Positions 18,350-27,449 of a stretch of 64,000 bases of DNA are shown piece by piece. Each line of letters starts with the position of its first letter. Within the stretch, counting starts at the first letter, position 1. Made by a program: the position numbers and the translations under genes. The stretch is from Frigidibacter sp. RF13 (GTDB lineage: Bacteria > Pseudomonadota > Alphaproteobacteria > Rhodobacterales > Rhodobacteraceae). The stretch spans positions 62,001 to 126,000 of the forward strand of contig NZ_JAPNUE010000001.1 of NCBI RefSeq assembly GCF_026626305.1, written 5' to 3'. Below the pieces are notes generated by a model. That model made no database searches, was not told the DNA's origin, and saw only the letters and a program-made list of their open reading frames with translations.

Positions 18350-19683
18350 GACCATCTTGGCGACGGATTGTTTCAGACGACGATAAAATCGCTCGCGGTG
18401 AGGCTGAGGCCCGCGGTCAGGGTCGCGAATTGGATGCCCATGTTCCCGCCACTTCCGTCCGCATCATAGGTGAGCGCGCCGGTGGTCGTGTTATAGAGGA
18501 TCACCTCGGTCGCGGTTGTCGCCTGACCGGTGCTGCTGGCGTGGAAATAGGCGCTGTCGAGCAGGCCCAGCCCGCCGCCGAGCGGCCCCGACACGGCTTG
18601 GACCGCGCTCATGACAAGATGGCCGAGGTGAATGACATCCTCACCCACGTTGAAATCGGTGATGAGGTCTATGTCGTCCACATCCAGCGCGTCCTTGAAG
18701 ACGAACGCATCGAAGCCCGACCCGCCGGTAAGCGTGTCGGCGTCAAGGCCGCCGCGCAGCGTATCGTTTCCGATGCCGCCACTCAGGGTATCGCTGCCGC
18801 GGCCGCCTTGGATCGTGTCGTTGCCGTTCATGCCGCTGACAAGATCATCGCCCCAGTTGGCATAGAGGCCATTGTCACCGCCGTCACCGGTCAGGGTGTC
18901 GCCATGCAGGCTGCCGATCAGGGCCTCGATAGAGATGTATCTGTCGCCATTTGCTTCGCCAGAGCTTCCGGCGCCGACACTCAGGTCCGCATCGACGCCC
19001 ACGCTTGCTGTCGCGTAGGAGGCCGTATCAAATCCCAGCCCGCCGTCCATTTCATCCGCACCGCCGCCGCCGACAAGCGTATCATAGCCTTTGCCGCCCA
19101 TGATCGTGTCATCGCCGCCATAGCCGAAGATCAGATCCCAGCCGACATTGCCCCTGAGGATATTTGCATTCCCGTCGCCGTAAAGCTCGTCAGCATAGAC
19201 CGAGCCGATCAGATCTTCGATGCTGGAATAGCTATCACCGGCAGCTTCGCCCGCATTCACCGCAGCATAGATCAGGCTTGCGGTGACCGAGCCGCTCGAC
19301 TGGGCGTAGCTTGCTGTGTCCCGGTCCGCGCCGCCGTACAGGGCATCGGCGCCCGCGCCACCTTCCAGCGTGTCGTCGCCGAAAAAGCCGGACAGGGTGT
19401 CGCCGCCCGCGCCACCGACAAGGTAATTGCCGACACCGTTGCCGTCGATCATGTCATTGCCGCTGCCGCCAATGGCATTCTCGATCAGCGACTGCTGGTT
19501 CCCCTGGAATAGCAGCGCATTGTAGATGTTGCCGGTCGCATACTGACCCGACCCCAGATAGGCCCGTTGCGTCCAGGAAAAGAGCGAGCTTGCCCCGGGC
19601 TTCAGCGAGATCTGGATACTGTTCGAATAGGCCGACAGATCGTACGTGTCGATCCCGCCACCGTCCCAGACCGTCGCGAAGAC
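18350..19683. repeat. 1,334-bp near-identical direct repeat, copy B
   Basis: Copy B of the repeat described at 16204-17537, covering the C-terminal RTX half and the stop codon of the second metalloprotease gene. Its downstream edge (18350) lies 23 bases past that stop, in the short spacer between the two genes. Upstream of 19683 the two genes stay related but only partly, so the border is not a domain border in both. Confidence 0.93.
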
Positions 19684-20451
19684 CCGGTTGTCGCCCGGCG
19701 CGATGGCAATGCCGCCGTCGACCCATGTGACGCCGCTGCCGGGAGTCCATTTGTAGGTCGTATTGCCGCCATTGGTCGAGTAATCCGCGCCATACATCTG
19801 CTGAAGTGCGGCGATGTCGAGCATCATGTAAGTCTGGGCGAAACCGAACTGTTCGTTGGCGTAACCGCTGCCGATGTCGCCGACGAACGATTTATAGCTC
19901 ATGATGGTGAATTCCATCGCGTCGTATTCGTAGGGCATCTGAGGGAAGAATGTGCCCGAAAAATCCTCATAATCGTGCGGATGCTTGAGGCCAAGGGCAT
20001 GGCCGCTCTCGTGCAGGATGGTTGCCCAACCCCAGTTCCCCGCCGTCGGTGTCTGCAGTTCCGGGTCCGGCCCAAGCCAGATATCGCCTGCCTGGCTGTA
20101 GGACCCAGGGTAATAAGCCCAAGCGGTGCTCGGGTCGCTCGAATAGCCGAGGCGCAGATGTGCATTTGTGGCAAAGGTTTGAGCGATGTTGACGCCTGTA
20201 AAGCCTTCCACTGAAAACCCGTCGTTTGCAGCGACGCCATAGCCCGCATCGAGTGCGAATTGCGCCGCCTGCTGAACCGACCAGGTGACTGGCGAAAAGG
20301 TCCAAGCTTCCTCACCATAGCCATATTCGTCGTAGATGGGGAACGAGTAGAATATTGTCGCGTCGGACCAGGCAAATCCAGATAGGAGGCCATTGATCCG
20401 ATCGTCTGCGGTTCGACCTACAAGCCTGTATGAGTGCCCTATGCCGCTCAA
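18373..20451 (-). CDS. Serralysin-like M10 RTX metalloprotease, intact zinc site
   Basis: A 692-aa secreted zinc protease. The motif HESGHALGLKH at residues 147-157 supplies three His ligands and the catalytic Glu148. The Met-turn FTIMSYKS gives Met184 and the fifth-ligand Tyr186. The C-terminal half (from residue 257) is an RTX beta-roll with repeats such as GGAGADALYGG and GGGGADEMDGG, needing calcium to fold outside the cell, and ends DFIVV, a typical type I secretion signal. No signal peptide. It is divergent from an ABC exporter and HlyD adaptor, the likely export machinery. About 85 bases separate it from the degenerate copy, so both may share a transcript. Confidence 0.9.
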   Translation of the reverse strand: MSGIGHSYRLVGRTADDRINGLLSGFAWSDATIFYSFPIYDEYGYGEEAWTFSPVTWSVQQAAQFALDAGYGVAANDGFSVEGFTGVNIAQTFATNAHLRLGYSSDPSTAWAYYPGSYSQAGDIWLGPDPELQTPTAGNWGWATILHESGHALGLKHPHDYEDFSGTFFPQMPYEYDAMEFTIMSYKSFVGDIGSGYANEQFGFAQTYMMLDIAALQQMYGADYSTNGGNTTYKWTPGSGVTWVDGGIAIAPGDNRVFATVWDGGGIDTYDLSAYSNSIQISLKPGASSLFSWTQRAYLGSGQYATGNIYNALLFQGNQQSLIENAIGGSGNDMIDGNGVGNYLVGGAGGDTLSGFFGDDTLEGGAGADALYGGADRDTASYAQSSGSVTASLIYAAVNAGEAAGDSYSSIEDLIGSVYADELYGDGNANILRGNVGWDLIFGYGGDDTIMGGKGYDTLVGGGGADEMDGGLGFDTASYATASVGVDADLSVGAGSSGEANGDRYISIEALIGSLHGDTLTGDGGDNGLYANWGDDLVSGMNGNDTIQGGRGSDTLSGGIGNDTLRGGLDADTLTGGSGFDAFVFKDALDVDDIDLITDFNVGEDVIHLGHLVMSAVQAVSGPLGGGLGLLDSAYFHASSTGQATTATEVILYNTTTGALTYDADGSGGNMGIQFATLTAGLSLTASDFIVV

Positions 20452-20811
20452 TGGAGTTCCCTCGCTACTAGTGATCGCCGATCGGTCTTGTCAGTTCGTT
20501 CCGGTAGTATCCGATAAGCTGATTTAAACTTGCGCCATATCGACCAGTTTCCTCATCGTCCGTCAAGAGAGGGAGCTGCCGATGCAAAAGGTGGCAACGC
20601 CACATGTCTGATCTGTGTCGAGGCCTGCAGATATGTTCCAAGAATGCGCCGATTGTTGGGCAACTCCATCGCGCCGGACCGCCCGCCTTCGGACAGATTT
20701 CCGCTGCTTTCTGCGTTTGTCCGAGACCGCAATTTGACATAGTCCTGTGCGAGGATCTATGCCGAAGCTCTGCAACTACCGGTGAAGCTTTGTAATGCAG
20801 GGCTGGATAGA
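20452..20811. promoter_or_regulatory. Divergent intergenic region between RTX protease and T1SS genes
   Basis: About 360 bases expected to hold promoters for the protease (minus) and exporter (plus) genes. It has lower GC than the flanks. Open frames here (for example 20468-20857 minus) lack domains and overlap the start of the exporter gene. I see no clear operator palindrome. Confidence 0.4.
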
Positions 20812-22572
20812 ATGGCGGCGACCCTGGATGAGGAGCGAGTCGGGAGAATGACGGCAACCAACCCGCTCAGGGCAGCGATCGGTAGGCACCGGGGCGCGAT
20901 CCTTGCGGTCACGCTCTTCAGTTTCTTCGTCAACCTCCTGATGCTGACCGGGCCGCTCTTCATGCTGCAGGTCTATGACCGGGTGCTGCCCAGCCGGTCG
21001 GAACCGACGCTGATCGCGCTCTTCCTCGTTCTCGGTTTCATGTATGTCGCGATGGCGGTCCTCGACGGGGTACGGGCGCGGGTTGGTGCACGGATCGGGG
21101 CGCAGATCCAGAGCGATCTCGACGCCTCCGCCTTCCGTGCCTCGATGCTCGCGCCACCCGCATTGGCGAAAGAGGGGGCGACAGCTTTGTCCGATCTGGA
21201 GGCCCTGCGCCGCTTCCTCGGCTCGCCGCTTGCTTATTCCTTCCTCGATCTGCCGTTCGCGCCGCTCTTCGCCCTGTCGATCTTCGTCTTCCATTCGTGG
21301 CTCGGCGCACTGGCGCTGGCGGGCGGAGTGGTTCTGGTCGTGCTGATGATCCTCAATCAGCGCATGAGCCGGGCCCCCGCATCCGAGGCGGCGCGCACCG
21401 CGAGCGCCTCGACCCGCATCGCCGAACAGATCCGCGCCCAGCCGGAGACGGTGCGTGGCCTCTCTATGGTCGATGCAGCGATCGGCCGGTGGCGGCGGGA
21501 ACGCGATGTGGCGCTTTCGCGAGAGCTTGGACTTGCTGACCTGAACGGCGGTTTTGGCACGGTGGTGAAGACCTTCCGACTTTTCCTGCAATCGGCGATG
21601 CTGGCGCTCGCCGCCTGGCTGGTGATCCAGGGCAAGATGACGGCGGGTGGCATGATCGCCGCCTCGATCCTGATGGGGCGGGCGCTCGCGCCGATAGAGC
21701 AGCTGGTGGGCGGCTGGTCGAATGTGGCGCGCGCCGCGCAGGGATACCGGTCGCTGTCGGTTCTTCTGGCGCAGGTGGGCGCCGCGCCCGCCTTGACCGC
21801 GCTGCCGCGGCCCGCGGCGCAGCTCCAGGTGCGTGATCTGGCGATGGTGCCGCCGGGGGCGGCGAAGCCCACGCTGGCGCGGATCAGCTTCGCGCTGGAA
21901 CCGGGTCAGGCGCTTGGCGTCGTGGGTGAAAGCGCCGCGGGCAAGTCGACGCTTGCCCGTGCGCTCGCAGGCATCTGGCCACCGGCAGCGGGCGAGATCC
22001 GGTTGGGTGGCGCACGGCTCGACCAATATGACGAAGAGGCGCGCGGCGCCTATTTCGGCTATCTTCCGCAGGATGTCGCGCTTTTCGACGGGACGGTGGC
22101 GGAAAATATCTCCCGGCTGTCGGCCACGCCGGACGCAGAAGCCTGCGTGAAGGCCGCGCAGGCGGCGGGCGCCCATCAGATGATCCTTGACCTGCCGCAG
22201 GGCTATGACACGCCGGTCGGCGCGGCGGGGGCTCGCCTGTCAGGCGGCCAGCGCCAGCGGATCGGGCTCGCCCGCGCGCTCTACCGCTCGCCCCAGGTCC
22301 TGATCCTTGATGAGCCGAACTCCAACCTCGATGCATCGGGCTCCGAGGCGCTGAACCTCGCGATCCGCGCCCAGAAACAGGCGGGCGGCGTGGTGATCAT
22401 CATGGCCCACCGTCCCGCCGCGATTGCCGAATGCGATTTCCTCCTGATGCTCAGAAACGGCCAGCAGGTTGCCTTCGGCCCCCGCGACGAGGTCCTGCGC
22501 AAGATCGTGGCGAACCATGGCCAGATCGTGCAGGGGCCGCGGCCGGTGCCGGGCGCGGGGGCGCTGTCATGA
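20812..22572 (+). CDS. Type I secretion system ABC permease/ATPase (PrtD type)
   Basis: An inner-membrane exporter of about 586 aa that powers one-step secretion of RTX proteins. The N-terminal membrane domain starts VTLFSFFVNLLMLTGPLFMLQVYDRVLPS, a PrtD/HlyB-like hallmark, followed by further hydrophobic segments to about residue 310. The ATPase carries GESAAGKST (Walker A), LSGGQRQR (signature), VLILDEP (Walker B) and an H-loop His in IMAHRP. It lacks the N-terminal C39-like domain of HlyB, as expected for the protease subfamily. ATG 20812 is chosen, with ATG 20848 as an alternative; GTG 20782 has no ribosome binding site. It overlaps the adaptor gene by 4 bases. Confidence 0.92.
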   Translation: MAATLDEERVGRMTATNPLRAAIGRHRGAILAVTLFSFFVNLLMLTGPLFMLQVYDRVLPSRSEPTLIALFLVLGFMYVAMAVLDGVRARVGARIGAQIQSDLDASAFRASMLAPPALAKEGATALSDLEALRRFLGSPLAYSFLDLPFAPLFALSIFVFHSWLGALALAGGVVLVVLMILNQRMSRAPASEAARTASASTRIAEQIRAQPETVRGLSMVDAAIGRWRRERDVALSRELGLADLNGGFGTVVKTFRLFLQSAMLALAAWLVIQGKMTAGGMIAASILMGRALAPIEQLVGGWSNVARAAQGYRSLSVLLAQVGAAPALTALPRPAAQLQVRDLAMVPPGAAKPTLARISFALEPGQALGVVGESAAGKSTLARALAGIWPPAAGEIRLGGARLDQYDEEARGAYFGYLPQDVALFDGTVAENISRLSATPDAEACVKAAQAAGAHQMILDLPQGYDTPVGAAGARLSGGQRQRIGLARALYRSPQVLILDEPNSNLDASGSEALNLAIRAQKQAGGVVIIMAHRPAAIAECDFLLMLRNGQQVAFGPRDEVLRKIVANHGQIVQGPRPVPGAGALS

Positions 22573-23846
22573 CCTGGAATATTCGCAGGCCGGTCCTTCT
22601 CGGCCTTCTCACCTGCGTTGTGCTGTTTCTCGGGATCTTTGTCTGGGGCGCACGCGCCTCGCTGTCCGGGGCCGTGGTCGCGACCGGTCAGGTTGCGGTC
22701 GAAAGCCGCAGGCAGGTGGTCCAGCATCCCGATGGCGGGGTGGTGGACAGGCTTCTGGTCGCCGACGGCGATCTCGTCGAGCAGGGTCAGGTTCTTCTGG
22801 TCCTCGATGATGCAGAGCTTCTGTCGCAGCGCGCGATCTACGCCGGGCAGCTTCTGGAACTGCGCGCCCAGGCGGCGCGGCTGAAGGCCGAACGCGACGA
22901 TCTGCCGGAAATCGCCTTTCCCGACGGGCTGGATGCACTTGGTTCGGCCGAGGCGGTGGAAGAGGTGCGCGCGGGCCAGAGCACGCTATTTTCCGCACGA
23001 CTTACGACACTGGAAGAGACGGGCAAGTCCTACGGCGAGCAGAAACTGCAGGTCGAGAATGAGATCGACGGCCTCAAGGCGCAGGAGGCGTCGCTGCGCG
23101 CCCAGATCGAGCTGAATGCATCGGAGCTCTCTGATGTCGAGGACCTGTTCAAGAAGGGTCTGGTCGAGGCGGTGCGAGTCACCGCGCTCCGCCGCGAGGC
23201 GGCACGGTTGCAGGGCTCGCTCGGCGAGGCGGAGGCGATGGTGGCGCGCAACCTCGGCCGGATTGCGCAGCTGGACGTCGAACAGCTGCAGCTTCGTGCC
23301 GAACGGCGCGAAAAGGCGGTGGGCGAACTGCGAGAGGTCGAGGCCCGGGCGGCAGGCGTGCAGGAGCAGTTGAATGCGGTCGAGACAAAGCTGAGACGGC
23401 TGGAACTGCGCGCGCCGATGGCGGGCATCGTCCATGACCTGCGTATCCATACGATCGGCTCGGTGATCCGGCCCGCCGATCCGGTGCTGTTCGTGATCCC
23501 GAAGGATGCCGACCTCACGGTTCTGGCCCATATAGACATCTATCATATCGACAGCGTCCATATCGGGCAGGCGGCCGCCTTGCGGTTCTCGGCCTTCGAT
23601 ACGCGGACGACGCCCGAGGTGGCGGCGACGGTCCTGAGGCTGTCACCCGACGTGACGGTCGATGAACGGACCGGCGCGCAACACTATACGGCCGAACTGC
23701 GTGCCGACGAGGGCGCGGTGCTGCCCGACAAACCCTTGCTGCCCGGTATGCCGGTCGAGGTCTATATCCAGACAGGGGAACGATCGCCGCTGTCCTATCT
23801 GATGAAGCCCTTCACCGATTACTTCAACCGGGCCTTCCGCGAATAA
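22569..23846 (+). CDS. Type I secretion membrane fusion protein (HlyD/PrtE type)
   Basis: The periplasm-spanning adaptor linking the ABC exporter to an outer-membrane channel. The 425-aa protein has one N-terminal membrane segment (LLGLLTCVVLFLGIFVWGA), a lipoyl half GQVAVESRRQVVQHPDGGVV, a long coiled coil from about residue 100 to 270 (many Glu/Arg/Leu), the second lipoyl half LELRAPMAGIVHDLRIHTIG, and a beta-barrel with LLPGMPVEVYIQTGERS near the C-terminus. The ATG overlaps the exporter stop (ATGA). No TolC-like gene is in the window, so a shared chromosomal one must serve. Confidence 0.92.
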   Translation: MTWNIRRPVLLGLLTCVVLFLGIFVWGARASLSGAVVATGQVAVESRRQVVQHPDGGVVDRLLVADGDLVEQGQVLLVLDDAELLSQRAIYAGQLLELRAQAARLKAERDDLPEIAFPDGLDALGSAEAVEEVRAGQSTLFSARLTTLEETGKSYGEQKLQVENEIDGLKAQEASLRAQIELNASELSDVEDLFKKGLVEAVRVTALRREAARLQGSLGEAEAMVARNLGRIAQLDVEQLQLRAERREKAVGELREVEARAAGVQEQLNAVETKLRRLELRAPMAGIVHDLRIHTIGSVIRPADPVLFVIPKDADLTVLAHIDIYHIDSVHIGQAAALRFSAFDTRTTPEVAATVLRLSPDVTVDERTGAQHYTAELRADEGAVLPDKPLLPGMPVEVYIQTGERSPLSYLMKPFTDYFNRAFRE

Positions 23847-23870
23847 AGAAGGCCGCGAATAGGTTGAGCG

Positions 23871-23917
23871 CCGGATTTCGTCACGAAATCCGGCCCGAAA
23901 TCTTTGAAAGACTTCGG
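23871..23917. terminator. Double hairpin terminator at convergent genes (family locus A)
   Basis: Two adjacent stem-loops: CCGGATTTCG-TCA-CGAAATCCGG (23871-23893, perfect 10-bp stem) and CCGAAATCTT-TGA-AAGACTTCGG (23895-23917, one mismatch). They lie between the convergent ends of the HlyD-type adaptor and the AruI-like gene. Similar pairs occur at 52175-52223 and 56698-56765. Confidence 0.75.
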
Positions 23918-23937
23918 CCTGTCCCGGGCGGCGGGCC

Positions 23938-25518
23938 TCAGAGCGGGCGGGCGCGGACCTCGATCATGCGGGGGCCTGCGGCGGGCGACGCAAGTGCGGC
24001 TTTCAGGGCGGTGATGTCGAGCGGGACCGACTGGAACGGCAGGTCGCAGGCCGCGGAAAACGGCTCCATCCGCAGCGGCGATGGATGGCAGCCGATCACC
24101 TCGGCCTGAACCGCCTCCATCGCATCGGCGATTTCCTGATAGGAGGCGCTGTTCCAGACAAGGAACGTGATCGGAAGCTTCTCGTCGACCGCGGTTCTCA
24201 GCTCGCCCGGACTGAACTGCAGGCCGCCGTCGCCCACAAGGCAGATGACCGGCACGCCGGGCGCGGCGAGTGCTGCGCCGACAGCGGCGCCCGGGCCGAA
24301 GCCGAGTGCACCGAAACCGGTCGCGGCATTGAACCAGCCGCCAGGCCGGTCGTGGTCATAGGTGATGTTCGCCGCATAGACCGGCTGGGTGCTGTCACCC
24401 ACAATAATCGCGCCGGGCACCGCATCGCGCATCGCCTCGACGAACGGCAGGTAACGGGCAAAACCGGGCGACAGGCTGGCGAGTTCCGCCCGCGCGGCCT
24501 TCATTGTCGCGGCGACGCGCTCGGCAGCCCCCGTGGGTTTCTGATCCAGCAGCGGCAGCAGCGCCTCCATCGCTTTGCCTGCCTCCGCCTGAAGGGTCAG
24601 CCGCGCCGGGTGGCGGGCAAGCTGTGCCGTGCAAAGGTCGATGCGGATCATGGCGGCGAGGTCCGGCATGCCCTCGGTGCCATACATGTCGTAGTCGGTG
24701 CGGCCGAGCTCGGTGCCGACGGCCAGAACCTGATCGGCGTCGGCCAGCAGCGCGCGCACCGATTTCAGGCTGGGTGAGGCGGCGAGGCTCAGGGAATGCT
24801 GCCAGAGCAGCCCGCGCGCATTCGTCGTCTGGATCACCGGCGCGTCCAGCCGCTCGGCCAGCGCGCGCAGCGCCGGTCCCGCATGCCGGGCGCCGCCGCC
24901 CGCAAGGATAACCGGGCGCCGGGCGCGGTTCAGAAGCGCCGCCGCTTCGGCAAGCTGCCCCGCATCCGCCGCGCGGGCGAGTGGCGCTGGCGCGGTCGCG
25001 GGCAGGGGCGGGCAGGGCAGGGGCATGACGTCGGTCGGAACTTCGATATGGACCGGGCCGGGGCGGCCTTCGGTCAGCGCGGCGAAGGCCTGCGCCAATA
25101 CCCGCTCGACCATCTCGGGCGCGGTGATCTGGAACGTGGGGCAGAGCGGGCGCACCATGCCCGCCTGGTCCGGCACTTCATGCAGGAAGCCAAGACCTTG
25201 CCCAAGGCTCGCGCGATTGTTGACGCCCGAAATGATCAGGACCGGCACTGAATCCTCGCGCGACTGGCCCATCGGCGTCAGCGCGTTCAGAAGGCCGGGG
25301 CCGGTGATCACGAAGGCGACGCCGGGCTTGCCGGAAACGCGCGCATATCCATCCGCCATGAAGGCCGCGCCGCCTTCATGGCGCGCGGTCACATGGCGGA
25401 TACCGGACCCGGCGAGCCCCCGGTACAGCTCGATCGTATGAACGCCCGGAATGCCGAACACCACCTCGACCCCGCGCGCTTTCAGCCCGCGCACCAATTC
25501 TTCGCCGACAGAAGCCAT
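23938..25518 (-). CDS. aruI: ThDP-dependent decarboxylase, AruI-like (5-guanidino-2-oxopentanoate decarboxylase)
   Basis: Probably removes CO2 from 2-ketoarginine to give 4-guanidinobutyraldehyde in the arginine transaminase pathway. The 526-aa protein has three ThDP domains: an N-terminal Pyr domain with catalytic-type Glu in RHEGGAAFMADGYAR, a central domain with ILAGGGARHAG, and a C-terminal PP domain with the GDG...N motif VGDGGLQFSPGEL through LVWNSASY. The run FGIPGVHTIELYRGL matches AruI-type proteins better than IlvB. It overlaps the transaminase gene by one base. The alternative is an acetolactate-synthase-like enzyme of other specificity. Confidence 0.72.
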   Translation of the reverse strand: MASVGEELVRGLKARGVEVVFGIPGVHTIELYRGLAGSGIRHVTARHEGGAAFMADGYARVSGKPGVAFVITGPGLLNALTPMGQSREDSVPVLIISGVNNRASLGQGLGFLHEVPDQAGMVRPLCPTFQITAPEMVERVLAQAFAALTEGRPGPVHIEVPTDVMPLPCPPLPATAPAPLARAADAGQLAEAAALLNRARRPVILAGGGARHAGPALRALAERLDAPVIQTTNARGLLWQHSLSLAASPSLKSVRALLADADQVLAVGTELGRTDYDMYGTEGMPDLAAMIRIDLCTAQLARHPARLTLQAEAGKAMEALLPLLDQKPTGAAERVAATMKAARAELASLSPGFARYLPFVEAMRDAVPGAIIVGDSTQPVYAANITYDHDRPGGWFNAATGFGALGFGPGAAVGAALAAPGVPVICLVGDGGLQFSPGELRTAVDEKLPITFLVWNSASYQEIADAMEAVQAEVIGCHPSPLRMEPFSAACDLPFQSVPLDITALKAALASPAAGPRMIEVRARPL

Positions 25519-26702
25519 CAGGCAGCCTTTCTCAGGGTTTCAGCGTAGGAGAGGATGCGACGGCAGCCTTCCTCGCATATGTCATCGGGCTGGCCGAGCG
25601 AAACGCGCAGCCAGCCGCCGAAGGATTGGCCGAAGCTTTCGCCCGGCATTACCGCGACCTTCTGCTGATCGAGGAGCGCGGTGGCGAACTCGATCCCGGT
25701 CAGGCCGGTCGCGCGCACGTCGATCACCACGAACATGCCTGCTTGCGGCTTATGGACCCGGAGCCCCGCCTTGCCGTCGAGCGCCGCATGGAAAAGCTTT
25801 GCGCGTTTGGCGAACCGTTCGACCATCCCGGCGGCGACGGGCGAGGGAGCGGAGAGTGCCGCCGCCGTCATATCGGCGATGAAGGGCTGGTTGCCGAAGA
25901 GCATGGTCTCGGCAAGCGGCAGAAGGCGCGCGGCGAACTCGGGCGAACCAAGGCACCAGCCGGTGCGGAAGCCCGGCGCGGCATGCGATTTCGAGATCGA
26001 GGTGCAGACAATGGTACGGGGCGCAAGATCTTCCAGCGCGAAGGGCGACAGGAAGCTCTCGCCCGGGAAGATCAGATCCTCGTAGACTTCGTCGGAGATA
26101 AGCCAGAGGTCATGTTGCTTCGCCAAATCGCCGATGACGACGATCTCGTCGCGGGTCAGGATCGCGCCGGTCGGGTTGTGCGGGCTGTTGAGGAAGATCG
26201 CCCGTGTGCGTGGCGTGATCGCCGCCGCGACATCTGCGGCCTGCAGGCGGAAGCCCTTCTCGGGTCGCAGCGCCACCGGCACGACCTTGGCGCCGCTCGC
26301 GGCCACGACGGCTTCGTAGGTGGCATACATCGGATCGCCGACGATCACCTCGTCGCCCTCATCGGCCACCGCCTTCAGGGCGGCAAAGATCGCGGTCTGG
26401 GTGCCGGGCAGGCAGATGAACTGAGTCTCGCCGACCCGCCGTCCTAGCCGGGCCGTGTATCGTTCGGACAGGGCCTTCAGCAGCGCCGGTTCGCCGCGCC
26501 CGTTCGAGTAACCGGTGCGGCCGGCCGCGATCGCCGCCGTTGCTGCGTCGCGCATCGTCTGCGGCGTGGGCACGTCAGGCTCACCGATGGTGAATTCGAG
26601 GATCGGTTCGCCCGCAGCCTTCAGCGCGCGCGCGCGGCTGTGCAGCGCCCATTTCGATCCGCCAAGGGTGCTCAGGCGGTCAGTGATCTTGGCATATCTC
26701 AT
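25518..26702 (-). CDS. aruH: Class I aminotransferase, AruH-like (arginine:pyruvate transaminase)
   Basis: A 394-aa PLP enzyme expected to convert L-arginine and pyruvate to 2-ketoarginine and alanine. Blocks: GEPDVPTP near residue 40, TGYSNGRGEPALL, PLP-site GTQTAIFAAL, NSPHNPTGA, the Asp-Tyr pair in ISDEVYEDL and the Schiff-base lysine in CTSISKSHAAPGFRTGW. The middle section, DEVIVGDPMYATYEAV, is very like AruH of Pseudomonas as I recall it. It lies between the TetR regulator (4-base overlap) and the ThDP enzyme, giving a tight three-gene operon. Confidence 0.75.
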   Translation of the reverse strand: MRYAKITDRLSTLGGSKWALHSRARALKAAGEPILEFTIGEPDVPTPQTMRDAATAAIAAGRTGYSNGRGEPALLKALSERYTARLGRRVGETQFICLPGTQTAIFAALKAVADEGDEVIVGDPMYATYEAVVAASGAKVVPVALRPEKGFRLQAADVAAAITPRTRAIFLNSPHNPTGAILTRDEIVVIGDLAKQHDLWLISDEVYEDLIFPGESFLSPFALEDLAPRTIVCTSISKSHAAPGFRTGWCLGSPEFAARLLPLAETMLFGNQPFIADMTAAALSAPSPVAAGMVERFAKRAKLFHAALDGKAGLRVHKPQAGMFVVIDVRATGLTGIEFATALLDQQKVAVMPGESFGQSFGGWLRVSLGQPDDICEEGCRRILSYAETLRKAA

Positions 26703-27367
26703 GCGGAGTCTTTCCGGTCAGATCTTGAAGCGTCAGTGGGTGGCGGCTTATGGCGCAAGAGATCGGCGCGGACAATCCGGCCCGCCGCCATCAGCGCGAT
26801 CTCTACGATTTCCTCCGGGTCGAAGTGATTTTCCTCCGTGGCGCCTTCCAGCCACAGCCCGTCGATCAGCCCGTTAAGCGCGATGGCAAGCATGCGCGCG
26901 TTCTCCGGACCGCCGACGTCCGGCATCTGCTGTAGAAGCGCCTGAACCGTGCCGCGGAAGGCCAGATAGGTTTCATTGTGAATCTCTGCGAGGTCGGGGT
27001 GGCTGCGGGTGCGGTGGATGAAGGCGGTCCAGAGCGTGACCTGCCGGTCGGTCATGACGGGCGGGCGCAATGTCGCCGCGATGAAACAGGCAAGGCGTGC
27101 GGCGGCATCGCTTTCTTCGGCGGGGATGGCGTCGAGCCCCTGGGAGATCATCGCGGTCATGAAGCTGCGATAGGCTTCGCGCGTCAGCTCTTCTTTCGAA
27201 GAGAAATAATGCCTGATCAGGCCCTGCGTGACCCCGGCCCGCAACGCGATCTCGCGCACCGTCGCGCTCGGGAAGCCGCCTTCGGCAATAGCCTCAAGCG
27301 CTGCCTCTACCAGCTGCTCCCTGCGGGCAACTTCGCCCTTGCGTTGGAATTTTTTTCGCGATTCCAT
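26699..27367 (-). CDS. TetR-family (BetI-like) transcriptional regulator
   Basis: A 222-aa one-domain repressor. Residues 14-60 hold the helix-turn-helix (ATVREIALRAGVTQGLIRHYFSSKEEL), and the C-terminal half has BetI-like helices (TLWTAFIHRTRSHPDL, LNGLIDGLWLEG). ATG 27365-27367 is taken as the start; an upstream extension of 47 codons would overlap the promoter region. It heads the operon with the AruH- and AruI-like genes and diverges from the transporter operon, so it probably controls both from the palindrome at 27386-27407. Confidence 0.88.
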   Translation of the reverse strand: MESRKKFQRKGEVARREQLVEAALEAIAEGGFPSATVREIALRAGVTQGLIRHYFSSKEELTREAYRSFMTAMISQGLDAIPAEESDAAARLACFIAATLRPPVMTDRQVTLWTAFIHRTRSHPDLAEIHNETYLAFRGTVQALLQQMPDVGGPENARMLAIALNGLIDGLWLEGATEENHFDPEEIVEIALMAAGRIVRADLLRHKPPPTDASRSDRKDSA

Positions 27368-27385
27368 TTGGATCACCGAATTATA

Positions 27386-27407
27386 CACTTGCATAATTGC
27401 AGAAGTG
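27386..27407. promoter_or_regulatory. Candidate TetR operator in divergent promoter region
   Basis: An imperfect palindrome, CACTT-GCATAATTGC-AGAAGTG, with an inner symmetric TGCA-taat-TGCA. It lies between the TetR gene start (27367) and the transporter ATPase start (27450), in the only AT-rich stretch of the 82-base spacer. Its position fits autoregulation plus control of the transporter. Confidence 0.55.
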
Positions 27408-27449
27408 TGGTTTTCTTTGCAAGAGATTACCGCTTCGGAGGAGGGTGGT

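Noticed and set aside
16104..19512. Plus-strand frames of 420 and 396 codons over the RTX genes
   Set aside because: Antisense shadows of the RTX repeats. They appear in both copies only because the DNA is duplicated.
20468..20857. A 129-codon minus-strand frame between the RTX and exporter genes
   Set aside because: Overlaps the exporter start, has no domain, and lies in the expected promoter region.
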